Assembly: GCA_001303225.1 (NCBI GenBank)
Contig: LJNI01000113.1
Coordinates: forward strand, 1-7,506
Source of the DNA: a candidate division TA06 bacterium DG_78
Lineage (GTDB): Bacteria; Hydrothermota; Tepidihabitantia; SM23-42
Length of the DNA: 7,506 bases
Reading direction: 5' to 3'
Position 1 is the first letter of the stretch. Each line of letters starts with the position of its first letter. This document shows positions 1 to 6,801 of the stretch, one piece after another. Under the pieces are notes generated by a model, which did not search any database, was not told the DNA's origin, and saw nothing but the letters and a program-made list of their open reading frames with translations. Made by a program: the position numbers and the translations under genes.

Positions 1-243
1 AGCAAGTAAGGGAATATCACTCGCCCTGTCTCTAAGCGGCGGTACCTCTATCTTGAAGACATTGATACGATAAAAGAGGTCACTCCTAAACCTTTCATCC
101 TCGATCTCAATCTCAAGGTCTTTATTGGTCGCAAAGAGAAATCTGACATCAATATTTCTCGTCGCTGTCTCTCCAATGCGTCTGATTATCTTCTCTTCGA
201 TTGCCTCGAGCGTATGTCTAACAACTTGAAGGGTTTCGCTCCC
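1..243 (-). pseudogene. Sigma-54 activator AAA+ domain fragment, 5'-truncated and running off the left edge
   Basis: The minus strand is open for 81 codons from 243 to the window edge. It reads as the second half of the AAA+ domain of an NtrC-type sigma-54 transcription activator: LEAIEEKIIRRIGE, then IDVRFLFATNKDLE (sensor I region, ATN), FRSDLFYRINVFKIEVPPLRDR and the start of DIPLLA. These proteins use ATP to remodel sigma-54 RNA polymerase. The first half of the domain (Walker A, GAFTGA loop, Walker B) is missing. An in-frame TAG lies at 246-244, and none of the 81 codons is ATG, GTG or TTG, so no normal start exists in view. The fragment begins 15 bases after the stop of the neighbouring propeller gene. 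Homology is clear from LEAIEE onward; the preceding GSETLQVVRHT is only weakly family-like. It is most likely a remnant left by rearrangement or, less interestingly, an assembly join. Family assignment is secure; status as a pseudogene is inferred. Confidence 0.8.
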
Positions 244-258
244 CTACCAGGTATATAT

Positions 259-1569
259 TTACCGTTTCACCACTTTCTTTGTTACAACCGAATCTTCTGT
301 CTTCAACCTCAAGAAATAAACCCCTGATGATAGACTCTTCGTGTTCCATTCTACTGTCCCTTGGAGACTGAAACTATCAACCAGTCTACCGCTGATATCG
401 TAGATATCAACGTCACCCTCCTGTGCAGTAATCTTGACTGTATTGCCAAAAGGATTGGGATAAATGTAGAATCCAGACTCAACCTCTTTTGATACGTTTT
501 CTTCAATGCCTACATTGCCATGAATATACCAAATCTCACGATAATCATCAGATAATCGCGCAGAGAGTCTTACGACATGAATTATTCCATTTTTATCTAT
601 TCTTAGAGACCCCAACCCATCATAAACTGACGATTCAGGCAGAAGTTCTTGACTCCAACTATTATTATTATTCTCCTTATATGCGAGCCAAGTCTTATTA
701 TTCTTTTTGAAGACAATGTACGGTTGCCCTAACGAATCAATATCAAGAGCCTTTTGATATTGACTAATACCTGTACTCACATTTTCTATTTCCCAATCAA
801 ACCCATTATAACGCGCATACCGCACACCATATGCGTTCTCATAGGCAAAACTCGGCAGATTATCAATTGGACTAATCCTGATTGACGTTATACTCATCCA
901 GTGCCATCCCGTATCAACTTCATCCCTAAACCAGCCCCCAGACTCCTTTGTCGCTCTCCAAAAATAATTCAAGCCAGTCAGCTTGCGGTGACAGTATGCG
1001 ATATGCGGATAGCTGCTTGAATCTGCGTCTATGGAACAACAATAAGCACTTATCATGGTATCAACCACCTCTTTTACCCAAGAATAACCATCATTATATG
1101 CATAGAATGCAAAACCATAGAGATGCGGTTCACCTAAATATCTGTCATACGTAACATGCGGATTACCATTAGCATCTGCTGCTATCGATGAATACCAAAT
1201 ACCGTATCCAGTGTCTACCGTATCTTTTGTCCATCCACTCGAATCCTTACGTGCAACTATCAAGTACTGAATACCTCCCACCTGCTGACAAGCTATATAA
1301 ACAACCCATATCCTGTCAAAACAATCAATCGCTAAATCTCCATATACAACTGCAGGTTCAAATACACTGGTCTCAATTGTATCGGCAATCCAGCTCCCAC
1401 GGATTTTAGAATAAAGTAGCATTGTATAAAACACTGTTTCTTCATTTTTTCTGATAACAGGAATATGCGGGTTTCCCTGAGAATCAACTGCTATATTAGC
1501 AGGTTCTATCACCATTTCACCAGAGGTCACTATTTCAGAGACCCACATTAACAAGCAAAGTAGAATCAT
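259..1569 (-). CDS. Secreted seven-repeat beta-propeller protein with T9SS type A sorting domain
   Basis: Using ATG 1569, the product is 436 residues. A GGAGG at 1579-1575, five bases upstream, makes this ATG a better start than the in-frame TTG at 1581, which overlaps that ribosome site. The N-terminus (MILLCLLMWVSEIVTSG) resembles a short signal peptide, though with no positive charge before the hydrophobic run. Seven repeats follow, centred on motifs such as AVDSQGNPHI, AIDCFDRIWVVY, AADANGNPHVTY, DADSSSYPHIAY, IDSLGQPYIVF and IDKNGIIHVV (about residues 27-335), usually preceded by a W-x(3)-[DE]-x-V strand. This indicates a seven-bladed propeller of unknown ligand. Residues 366-436 form a sorting domain: YPNP, DISGRLV, then LSSGVYFLRL and a basic end (KKVVKR). 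In T9SS bacteria this domain directs export across the outer membrane and is removed or attached at the surface. A run of four Asn is encoded by an ATT-repeat tract (plus strand) near 661-672. It is the last complete gene of the set, 59 bases after the peptidase gene, behind a perfect palindrome. The biochemical role is unknown. Confidence 0.88.
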   Translation of the reverse strand: MILLCLLMWVSEIVTSGEMVIEPANIAVDSQGNPHIPVIRKNEETVFYTMLLYSKIRGSWIADTIETSVFEPAVVYGDLAIDCFDRIWVVYIACQQVGGIQYLIVARKDSSGWTKDTVDTGYGIWYSSIAADANGNPHVTYDRYLGEPHLYGFAFYAYNDGYSWVKEVVDTMISAYCCSIDADSSSYPHIAYCHRKLTGLNYFWRATKESGGWFRDEVDTGWHWMSITSIRISPIDNLPSFAYENAYGVRYARYNGFDWEIENVSTGISQYQKALDIDSLGQPYIVFKKNNKTWLAYKENNNNSWSQELLPESSVYDGLGSLRIDKNGIIHVVRLSARLSDDYREIWYIHGNVGIEENVSKEVESGFYIYPNPFGNTVKITAQEGDVDIYDISGRLVDSFSLQGTVEWNTKSLSSGVYFLRLKTEDSVVTKKVVKR

Positions 1570-1574
1570 ATCAT

Positions 1575-1579
1575 CCTCC
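1575..1579 (-). promoter_or_regulatory. Ribosome binding site that fixes the start at ATG 1569
   Basis: Read on the minus strand, GGAGG sits five bases before ATG 1569. The alternative TTG at 1581 lies just in front of and overlapping this site and has no ribosome site at a useful distance, so the shorter 436-residue protein is preferred. A CCTC at 1585-1582 could pair with the GAGG at 1578-1575 across a three-base loop and weakly mask the site; this last point is speculative. Confidence 0.75.
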
Positions 1580-1585
1580 AAGAGG

Positions 1586-1615
1586 GAGTAACTGGTCTTG
1601 CAAGACCAGTTACTC
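1586..1615. repeat. Perfect 30-bp palindrome between peptidase and propeller genes
   Basis: The arm GAGTAACTGGTCTTG (1586-1600) is followed immediately by its exact reverse complement (1601-1615), with no mismatch. In RNA it would form a 13-bp stem with a four-base loop (UGCA). It lies 13 bases after the stop codon of the peptidase gene and 16 bases before ATG 1569. No U-run follows it in the minus direction (next bases are CCTCTTGG), so it is not a standard intrinsic terminator. It could be an operator for a dimeric DNA-binding protein, an mRNA processing or stabilising hairpin that sets the level of the last gene, or a small mobile palindrome. A GGAGGAT is found on both sides (1628-1622 and 1579-1573), with five or six bases between each copy and the palindrome; both copies also serve as ribosome-site-like sequences. 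The palindrome itself is certain, its role is not. Confidence 0.9.
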
Positions 1616-1628
1616 TGTTCTATCCTCC

Positions 1629-4112
1629 TTATCTTACAATCAAGGTCTTCCTGGTAATTCGTTTTTCACCTTCAAGCCTTACTAGATAAACACCAGAACT
1701 TAATCCGCTAAGACTATAATCATAGACCCCAGGCTTGACCATGCGTTTCTCGCAAGCGACTTTCGCCCCAGTTATATCATAAACTGTCAGTCGAATATTT
1801 TGAGCCTCTGGAACCGAATACTTCAATCGCAGGTCTGTCGTAATCGTTGGAATAATCAAGTCAAATGCAAGAACTTGTCCATCTTCAAGACTTGCTGGAC
1901 CAGGTCGAGGTTCTTTCTTCGGTTTCAGGGCTGGCGTAAGAGTATCCACAAAAACATCCAGCACTCTAATTTTGGTCTGATGAGGGACAAAATCTTTTGC
2001 GGTCGAAGTAACCGTAATCAACCCAGCATGTTTAGGCGTTATCGTAAACTCAACCTGTCCTTGACTATTCGTTCTTCCTACTTCAAATATTTCTGGTTCA
2101 GGAGAAATTCCTTTATACAAACAGACTGTTGCGTTCTCCTTAGGAACAGTATCAACATCAGGCATACCCTGCAAGGGCGTTACATCATATACAGTCACCG
2201 TTACCACGCTTGTCTCGTTCGTTTTCAAAACATCGACATGCTCGTTAGCCAATAAACGGACAACACCGTCTTGCAAAAATTCCATCTCGGGTGAACCAAA
2301 AGCGTGTCTATTCATTGCCATGCCAATTGTAATATATGCTGGACCATACATTCCTGCATACTTCTGCTTGGCATGCAGTACTCCGTATCTCTGTCTATGA
2401 TAGACCGAACCACTCCTCATCATCGATATGAAATTCATGTGCATACAAATATCTTCCGTGCTAGTCGGTCTTACGCCACCATCATATGCAACCGCTCCCA
2501 ATGGATACGGGTCATTGTACCAAGACACAAAACCTTCTGCACAACAGGGCATAGGTAACATTGCATGCCAACCAGTTACATTCATCGAGCCAGCTAATAC
2601 AGTATCGAACCATGCAGTTCCACAGCCAAGAGACCAGACAACATAGTACCTGTCCTTATTTCTGAATTCATCATAAGACGGATGCCAACTCCAATCCCAG
2701 CTTACGAGTAACTCTTTAGGTCCACTACCATATGTCTTCGTCTTCCACACATCACCTGCTCCATGTCCATACTGATTGCAGAATCCATACCCTATATCCA
2801 GTGTATCTATCAATCCGTGATTGCCAGGATTACATTCATGCCCAACTACTTTATGCTGAATCATCCACTGGTCAAAACCAGTAACACCTATCGTGTTATC
2901 CATCATACCAGGGAAATTCCAATACGCATCAGCATCTTGAGTTATCCAAAGAGCACAACATCGTTGCGTCCCGTTTGCTGCTTCTTTTTCATATGCCAAT
3001 CTTTTGTATGTCCATCCAGCTGCTTGTATAGAATCCCATGCTGGCACTCTACCAATCCATATTTCCTCATACCTCGACGGCTCCTGACCCCACCAAAAAC
3101 CGTCAAAGTCCTGGTAATACATATCAACTGGCGGACTTGCTGTTCCGTATAACTGTCTGTAAGGCATTCCAGATTCAGCTATGCCAACAAGCAGTGCAAA
3201 ACAAGTGCCATCACTATACCATGAATCATACAGGAATTCTTTTATCTGTGTTGCATTATTTCTAGACTTATCAGTAGATAATCCAGCATAATCCAATGTA
3301 TCCCACGAACCATCGTAATTACTGTATATCCAGTCAGTCGTGACTATCTTTGTAGGCATACCCTTTTCGAACAACCATCTTTCCAGTGGCTTTAACGCCT
3401 GCTCCATATCAGGTGGCGTAACAATCACAACGTCATAGAACTTCGGTTCAGTTGGGTACGTACTGTACGTTGCAAACGAAGCTACCGAAGCTGGTGGCGT
3501 ATAGCATATATCCACTTCCCAGTCATTATAGACACTGCTGCTAACGTGGTCATACCAGATTTCGTGAGCTACAATACTTCTTATTTCAGGGCGTTTTACA
3601 TACCTGTCAGGCTCAAAATTAAACGAAAACGAAACATTTTCCACAAGATACAAGCTGTCATTCACAGGATTGTATAATAATGGCGCAACCACTATACTCA
3701 CAACAGGAATACCATCCAACTTGCCGTGTTCTATGATTTTGACCGGACTCTCAGGATACAAAGCATCTGTCTCATAGATATCAGGATTCTGTGGAACCCA
3801 GGGCGGTGGCGGTTCGTTAAACGTAACCGACGGCTGAAGCGGGTAGATATCATACGTCCCACTATATGCCTGTTTATCTAACGAAACCACATTTATACTC
3901 CCTACCTTTTGTCCATTTGGGATTATAAACAACAGCGAATGCGCTGGCAACTCAGGGTCGCCAGGGTTTCCAATCGGCAGCATCGTCTCTGCCGTCACTC
4001 TGTCATACCCATTCTCAGGTTCAAACGTAAACTGAGATTCATTGTACGACAGATTGTATGTGCTTGCTATTGCAAAACATATCAGCAGCAAGATAGACCA
4101 TATTACTTTCAT
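1629..4112 (-). CDS. Gingipain-like C25 cysteine peptidase with Ig-like and T9SS sorting domains
   Basis: The product is 827 residues. ATG 4112 has AGGAGG a few bases upstream. Residues 1-17 (MKVIWSILLLICFAIAS) are a typical signal peptide. Residues about 18-215 match the propeptide region found ahead of C25 peptidases (LPAHSLLFIIPNG, then IPVVSIVVAPLLYNP). The catalytic domain spans about 226-612: YDVVIVTPPDM, LLVG (307-310), IGRVPA (353-358), the catalytic His450 in YGHGAGD, the catalytic Cys497 in WSLGCGTAW, the following GAVAYDGG, and the closing FGSPEM. The His-Cys dyad characteristic of the family is therefore intact. Residues about 622-720 look like an Ig-like beta domain of the kind that follows C25 domains. 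Residues about 762-827 form a sorting domain (VYDITGAKV, LSSGVYLVRL, basic end) that lacks the YPNP motif seen in the neighbouring cargo proteins. Cleavage preference (Arg or Lys, as in gingipains) cannot be read here. It likely acts at the cell surface or outside, in protein breakdown or in maturing co-exported proteins. Confidence 0.93.
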   Translation of the reverse strand: MKVIWSILLLICFAIASTYNLSYNESQFTFEPENGYDRVTAETMLPIGNPGDPELPAHSLLFIIPNGQKVGSINVVSLDKQAYSGTYDIYPLQPSVTFNEPPPPWVPQNPDIYETDALYPESPVKIIEHGKLDGIPVVSIVVAPLLYNPVNDSLYLVENVSFSFNFEPDRYVKRPEIRSIVAHEIWYDHVSSSVYNDWEVDICYTPPASVASFATYSTYPTEPKFYDVVIVTPPDMEQALKPLERWLFEKGMPTKIVTTDWIYSNYDGSWDTLDYAGLSTDKSRNNATQIKEFLYDSWYSDGTCFALLVGIAESGMPYRQLYGTASPPVDMYYQDFDGFWWGQEPSRYEEIWIGRVPAWDSIQAAGWTYKRLAYEKEAANGTQRCCALWITQDADAYWNFPGMMDNTIGVTGFDQWMIQHKVVGHECNPGNHGLIDTLDIGYGFCNQYGHGAGDVWKTKTYGSGPKELLVSWDWSWHPSYDEFRNKDRYYVVWSLGCGTAWFDTVLAGSMNVTGWHAMLPMPCCAEGFVSWYNDPYPLGAVAYDGGVRPTSTEDICMHMNFISMMRSGSVYHRQRYGVLHAKQKYAGMYGPAYITIGMAMNRHAFGSPEMEFLQDGVVRLLANEHVDVLKTNETSVVTVTVYDVTPLQGMPDVDTVPKENATVCLYKGISPEPEIFEVGRTNSQGQVEFTITPKHAGLITVTSTAKDFVPHQTKIRVLDVFVDTLTPALKPKKEPRPGPASLEDGQVLAFDLIIPTITTDLRLKYSVPEAQNIRLTVYDITGAKVACEKRMVKPGVYDYSLSGLSSGVYLVRLEGEKRITRKTLIVR

Positions 4113-4136
4113 ATTACCCTCCTATGATGTACTAAT

Positions 4137-5294
4137 CTACCGATATCTCAACAAAAAATATTTCGGTATTATCCTGCCCAGCTGGATCAATTTCCAGATA
4201 CCGTTGAAGACTATTCCGATGCTGTTAGTGGAGATTGCTGATTTCGGGGACGGGAAACCATACATATCTATGAGATAACTCTTTGGGTTTTTCCAATCAC
4301 TGTCAGGAGACTTTGACGTGTAATTCAATGTTGAGTTTTCCTCATCCCACAATAAATGTAGTGTCTCAGATAGATCCGCAGTTATGTAAGGCCGCGCCGA
4401 TATTCCTGCTGTAGCATATACTCTCAAAGATGTTTCCCAGTCTGAAGTCGGTATTTTATACGTATAGAAGATGTCTCTTTCCTGTGTCCAAACTACATGG
4501 ATGGTGCTCTGGCAATCAACGGCGATTGAAGGATCGATTTGGTCCTGGAGGAAACCCGTTGTGCGATAGATATATTGGGGTTGCGAGAATGTGCCACTGC
4601 CAGCATTGGTTGTATATACTATCAAATCATTGCTTGTGTCTGTTTTTGCTTCTTCCCATACCATGTGTGCGTTGCCGTTGGGGTCTGTATCGATCTGTGG
4701 AGCACCACGCGAAGAAGTTACTCCTTTTGAAATCTCAGTGGGCATAGACCATGAGCCATTATTGGCCTTATTGATGTAGAAAACTGGTTCATTTGTTGCT
4801 AAGTACTCTTGCCATACTATATGAACATTGCCATTATCGTCTACTGCTATATCAGAACAGCACGATATCCCATAGATTGATATGATTTCTGGTTCAGTCC
4901 AGGTACCTCCAAGAGTCTTTTTGGTATACAGCACTTCATCCCACAATTCATGATCAGTATTACGCCAGATGAGATGGATTGTGTTGTGTTTATCTATTTC
5001 GATATCAGGAAATTGTGCTGCCCATGGTTCAAATATTTTTTCAGGTTCTGACCAATCGCCAGCTGGAGGGCGTGTCGCCATATAGATGAACAGGCTTTCT
5101 TTTGTTATAAACTGCTCATCCCAGACGACATAGAAATAACCTCTCGAGTCTGCTGCGATTGCGGGATGCTCAGAGTATCCGCGTGTGTTTGAGATATTGA
5201 CAAGGTCAATCTCCTCATCAGTGTTCTTCCGACAGGTCAGGAGTATTGCTACAGAACACAATCGCAACAGGAGATATTTGCTTTTCTTCTTCAT
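4137..5294 (-). CDS. Membrane-anchored seven-repeat beta-propeller protein, last repeat apparently frameshifted
   Basis: From ATG 5294 the open frame gives 385 residues. AAGGAGGTG at 5305-5297 supports this start over the in-frame GTG at 5309, which lies upstream of that site. The N-terminus MKKKSKYLLLRLCSVAILLTC is basic then hydrophobic, ending in Cys21; LLTC is only a poor lipobox, so a lipoprotein is possible but not certain. Repeats follow a regular pattern: AADSRGYFYVVWDE, IDKHNTIHLIW, AVDDNGNVHIVWQE, DTDPNGNAHMVWEE, AVDCQSTIHVVWTQ, TADLSETLHLLWDE and AISTNSIGIVF, each paired with a W-x-x-P strand (GDWSEP, GTWTEP, GSWSMP). That is seven blades. After the seventh motif the open frame turns into an unlike tail (NGIWKLIQLGRIIPK) ending at 4137. 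The -1 frame from 4206 instead continues as QRYLEIDPAG and ends with EIFFVEISVD at a TAG at 4134-4132, exactly the strand pattern of the other blades. One base appears to be missing. No sorting domain is seen in either frame. Function unknown; it follows the barrel gene by 45 bases. Confidence 0.8.
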   Translation of the reverse strand: MKKKSKYLLLRLCSVAILLTCRKNTDEEIDLVNISNTRGYSEHPAIAADSRGYFYVVWDEQFITKESLFIYMATRPPAGDWSEPEKIFEPWAAQFPDIEIDKHNTIHLIWRNTDHELWDEVLYTKKTLGGTWTEPEIISIYGISCCSDIAVDDNGNVHIVWQEYLATNEPVFYINKANNGSWSMPTEISKGVTSSRGAPQIDTDPNGNAHMVWEEAKTDTSNDLIVYTTNAGSGTFSQPQYIYRTTGFLQDQIDPSIAVDCQSTIHVVWTQERDIFYTYKIPTSDWETSLRVYATAGISARPYITADLSETLHLLWDEENSTLNYTSKSPDSDWKNPKSYLIDMYGFPSPKSAISTNSIGIVFNGIWKLIQLGRIIPKYFLLRYR

Positions 5295-5296
5295 AA

Positions 5297-5305
5297 CACC
5301 TCCTT
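5297..5305 (-). promoter_or_regulatory. Ribosome binding site that fixes the start at ATG 5294
   Basis: AAGGAGGTG read on the minus strand ends two bases before ATG 5294, leaving four bases between GGAGG and the start. It follows the in-frame GTG at 5309, so the GTG is unlikely to be used. The same nine bases occur once more at 5349-5341. Confidence 0.75.
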
Positions 5306-5337
5306 CCACTTTGTAGAAGTATTTTGTATGTCTTTTG

Positions 5338-5350
5338 CATCACCTCCTTT
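5338..5350 (-). promoter_or_regulatory. Near-complete anti-16S ribosome site overlapping stop and ATG (TGATG), without a clear gene
   Basis: The 3' end of the barrel gene reads AAAGGAGGTGATG on the minus strand. This contains an almost full complement of the 16S rRNA 3' end (AAGGAGGTGAT), the gene's TGA stop at 5342-5340, and an ATG at 5340-5338 overlapping the stop by one base. The ATG opens only a 40-codon frame ending at 5218, which overlaps the start of the next gene in another frame. The gap between GGAGG and this ATG is only two bases, which is poor for initiation. It may help ribosomes reload and couple translation to the gene starting at 5294, or be a relic of an earlier gene start. 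Confidence 0.5.
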
Positions 5351-6671
5351 CTGCTAAGTTGGCTTCAATAGTGCTCCCCAGGTATAAAATAGGGAGACTT
5401 ATAGCTGCAAGCTTGTGCTGCCAGTCTGGCCGTGCCTCACGCTCTAGTATTGCATCGGCAATGAGGAAGCTCGCAACTACTAATGGTATACCCTTCCACA
5501 CGTCGCCATTATAGAGTTGACCACCACCAGGGATAGTTAGACATGAAATGTTGAGGAAGATGCGATCCAGAGTTTCATTGTTCTGAATAAATTCTGGTTT
5601 GGTACCAAGCGGGTTGAATTTGCTTTGAATCCACCAGATACCCAGGGGCCAATCAGAATTGGTAACGGTTATGTCTAATTCGACTATACCTAAGTCAAGA
5701 CCAAAACTTTTCGGTTCATCAAACAAGAAATTCCTTTCTCCTGCGAGCCTAAACCCCTGGCGATAGGATAACACATCAAAAGCTTTAGCCTCGAAACCCA
5801 ATGACGTTCTATGGTAATCAAATTCACTTCTGAGGTCAAATTTACGTTCTACGGTAAGCTGGAACGCAAGCCAACGGTTCACTTTTTTCAATACACTGTT
5901 CTTCTTACTTATTACGTCGGCAAAATCAGTGATGGATTGCGCAATGCCAATACGACCTGTTAAAGGAAGTTCTGCTGAACTACCGTCATACTCTATATCA
6001 GGTCCTAAATGAAGTAAGGATGCACCAACTGAGAAGCCAAATGGAGATTTGAATAATATCCCACCGTCAAAGGCAAATGAACGAGCTGAACCTGGTTCAG
6101 TCCAATCTAAAGTATCAAGTACCCACCGGGGATAGAAGAATTCATAAATATACTTCGCAGAGATGCCAAGGCTAATATAATTTGTGATTTTTCTGCCATA
6201 GCTTATGGACAAAGCATAATCATAGGGATAATAGGTTCCCGGATAGGTACCGTCAAAATTGCGAACATTAACTTCTCCTAGACTCAAATAGTGCATACTT
6301 ATGCCGACACTTTGTTTAGCATCGAGGGGCACAGCTGATGCCCAATAGATTAACCTAAAGTCAGCAAGGTAATAAGGGTCGAGTTCACTGCGCTCTTGCT
6401 GACCCAAGATCTGATAGGGCAATTCAGCAAAAATCCACTGCATTCCTTTCGCTATTCCTAGTGGTGGTGATAGATTCATGGCAAGCACTTGAGGTCGATT
6501 GATAAACGCAAGCCCTGCTGGATTATAATAGCAAGCTGATGCATCATCAGCGATCGCAGCAAAAGATTGTCCCAAACCAATAGCTCGAGCACCAGGTGTG
6601 ATGGATAGGAATGTCGCCCCGTGACTGAGGCCGACAACAAACAGGAAAACAAAGGTGATATTTTTGACCAT
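5340..6671 (-). CDS. PorV/PorQ-like outer-membrane beta-barrel protein with C-terminal two-helix membrane module
   Basis: The product is 443 residues. ATG 6671 is preceded by AAGGAGGG at good spacing. Residues 1-19 (MVKNITFVFLFVVGLSHGA) form a signal peptide. The mature N-terminus carries the family hallmark: FLSITPGARAIGLGQSFAAIADDASACYYNPAGLAF (about 21-56, split here into its two blocks PGARAIGLG and YYNPAGL). Alternating strands up to about residue 350 fit a FadL-like barrel. In T9SS, PorV moves cargo from the translocon to the attachment complex, and PorQ works with PorZ there; this sequence alone does not say which role applies. Residues about 369-443 are unusual: a PGGGQLYNGDVWKG motif (381-394) followed by two hydrophobic segments (about 395-408 and 421-437). 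This resembles the PGxGQxYNG motif of small two-helix membrane domains such as DUF5683. It is the first gene behind the promoter and lies ahead of two sorting-domain cargo genes, which supports a secretion role. The stop overlaps an ATG. Confidence 0.85.
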   Translation of the reverse strand: MVKNITFVFLFVVGLSHGATFLSITPGARAIGLGQSFAAIADDASACYYNPAGLAFINRPQVLAMNLSPPLGIAKGMQWIFAELPYQILGQQERSELDPYYLADFRLIYWASAVPLDAKQSVGISMHYLSLGEVNVRNFDGTYPGTYYPYDYALSISYGRKITNYISLGISAKYIYEFFYPRWVLDTLDWTEPGSARSFAFDGGILFKSPFGFSVGASLLHLGPDIEYDGSSAELPLTGRIGIAQSITDFADVISKKNSVLKKVNRWLAFQLTVERKFDLRSEFDYHRTSLGFEAKAFDVLSYRQGFRLAGERNFLFDEPKSFGLDLGIVELDITVTNSDWPLGIWWIQSKFNPLGTKPEFIQNNETLDRIFLNISCLTIPGGGQLYNGDVWKGIPLVVASFLIADAILEREARPDWQHKLAAISLPILYLGSTIEANLAERR

Positions 6672-6773
6672 ATTCCCTCCTTCCGATGTTTTCTAAATGG
6701 CATAGATTACGCTGTAAAGAGCAATCTCGCAGGTTGAAAAAATCGAAATTTATTAACTTATTCACATGTCTGA

Positions 6774-6801
6774 ATTATAACAGTAGCATATTAAATGTCA
6801 A
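6774..6801 (-). promoter_or_regulatory. Sigma-70-type promoter for the four-gene unit
   Basis: On the minus strand a perfect -35 box TTGACA (6801-6796) and a perfect -10 box TATAAT (6779-6774) are separated by 16 bases. A TG one base ahead of the -10 box makes it an extended -10 as well. Transcription should start near 6767, giving a leader of about 95 bases before ATG 6671. It is the only convincing promoter seen in front of the barrel, propeller, peptidase and second propeller genes. The -35 box lies inside one arm of a long imperfect palindrome. Confidence 0.75.

Noticed and set aside
244..258. GGTAGGGGAGCG on the minus strand at the fragment junction resembles a short stretch of 23S rRNA
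   Set aside because: Only about 12 bases agree and the flanking sequence does not, so it is not evidence of an rRNA gene.
1800..2255. Plus-strand open frame of 151 codons inside the peptidase gene
   Set aside because: It lies wholly antisense to a well-supported C25 peptidase domain region, with no ribosome site and no recognisable pattern.
2867..2882. Inverted repeat ACTGGT-CAAA-ACCAGT sharing the ACTGGT core of the 30-bp palindrome
   Set aside because: It is inside the peptidase catalytic domain, only six bases per arm, and the encoded residues fit the protein; most likely chance.
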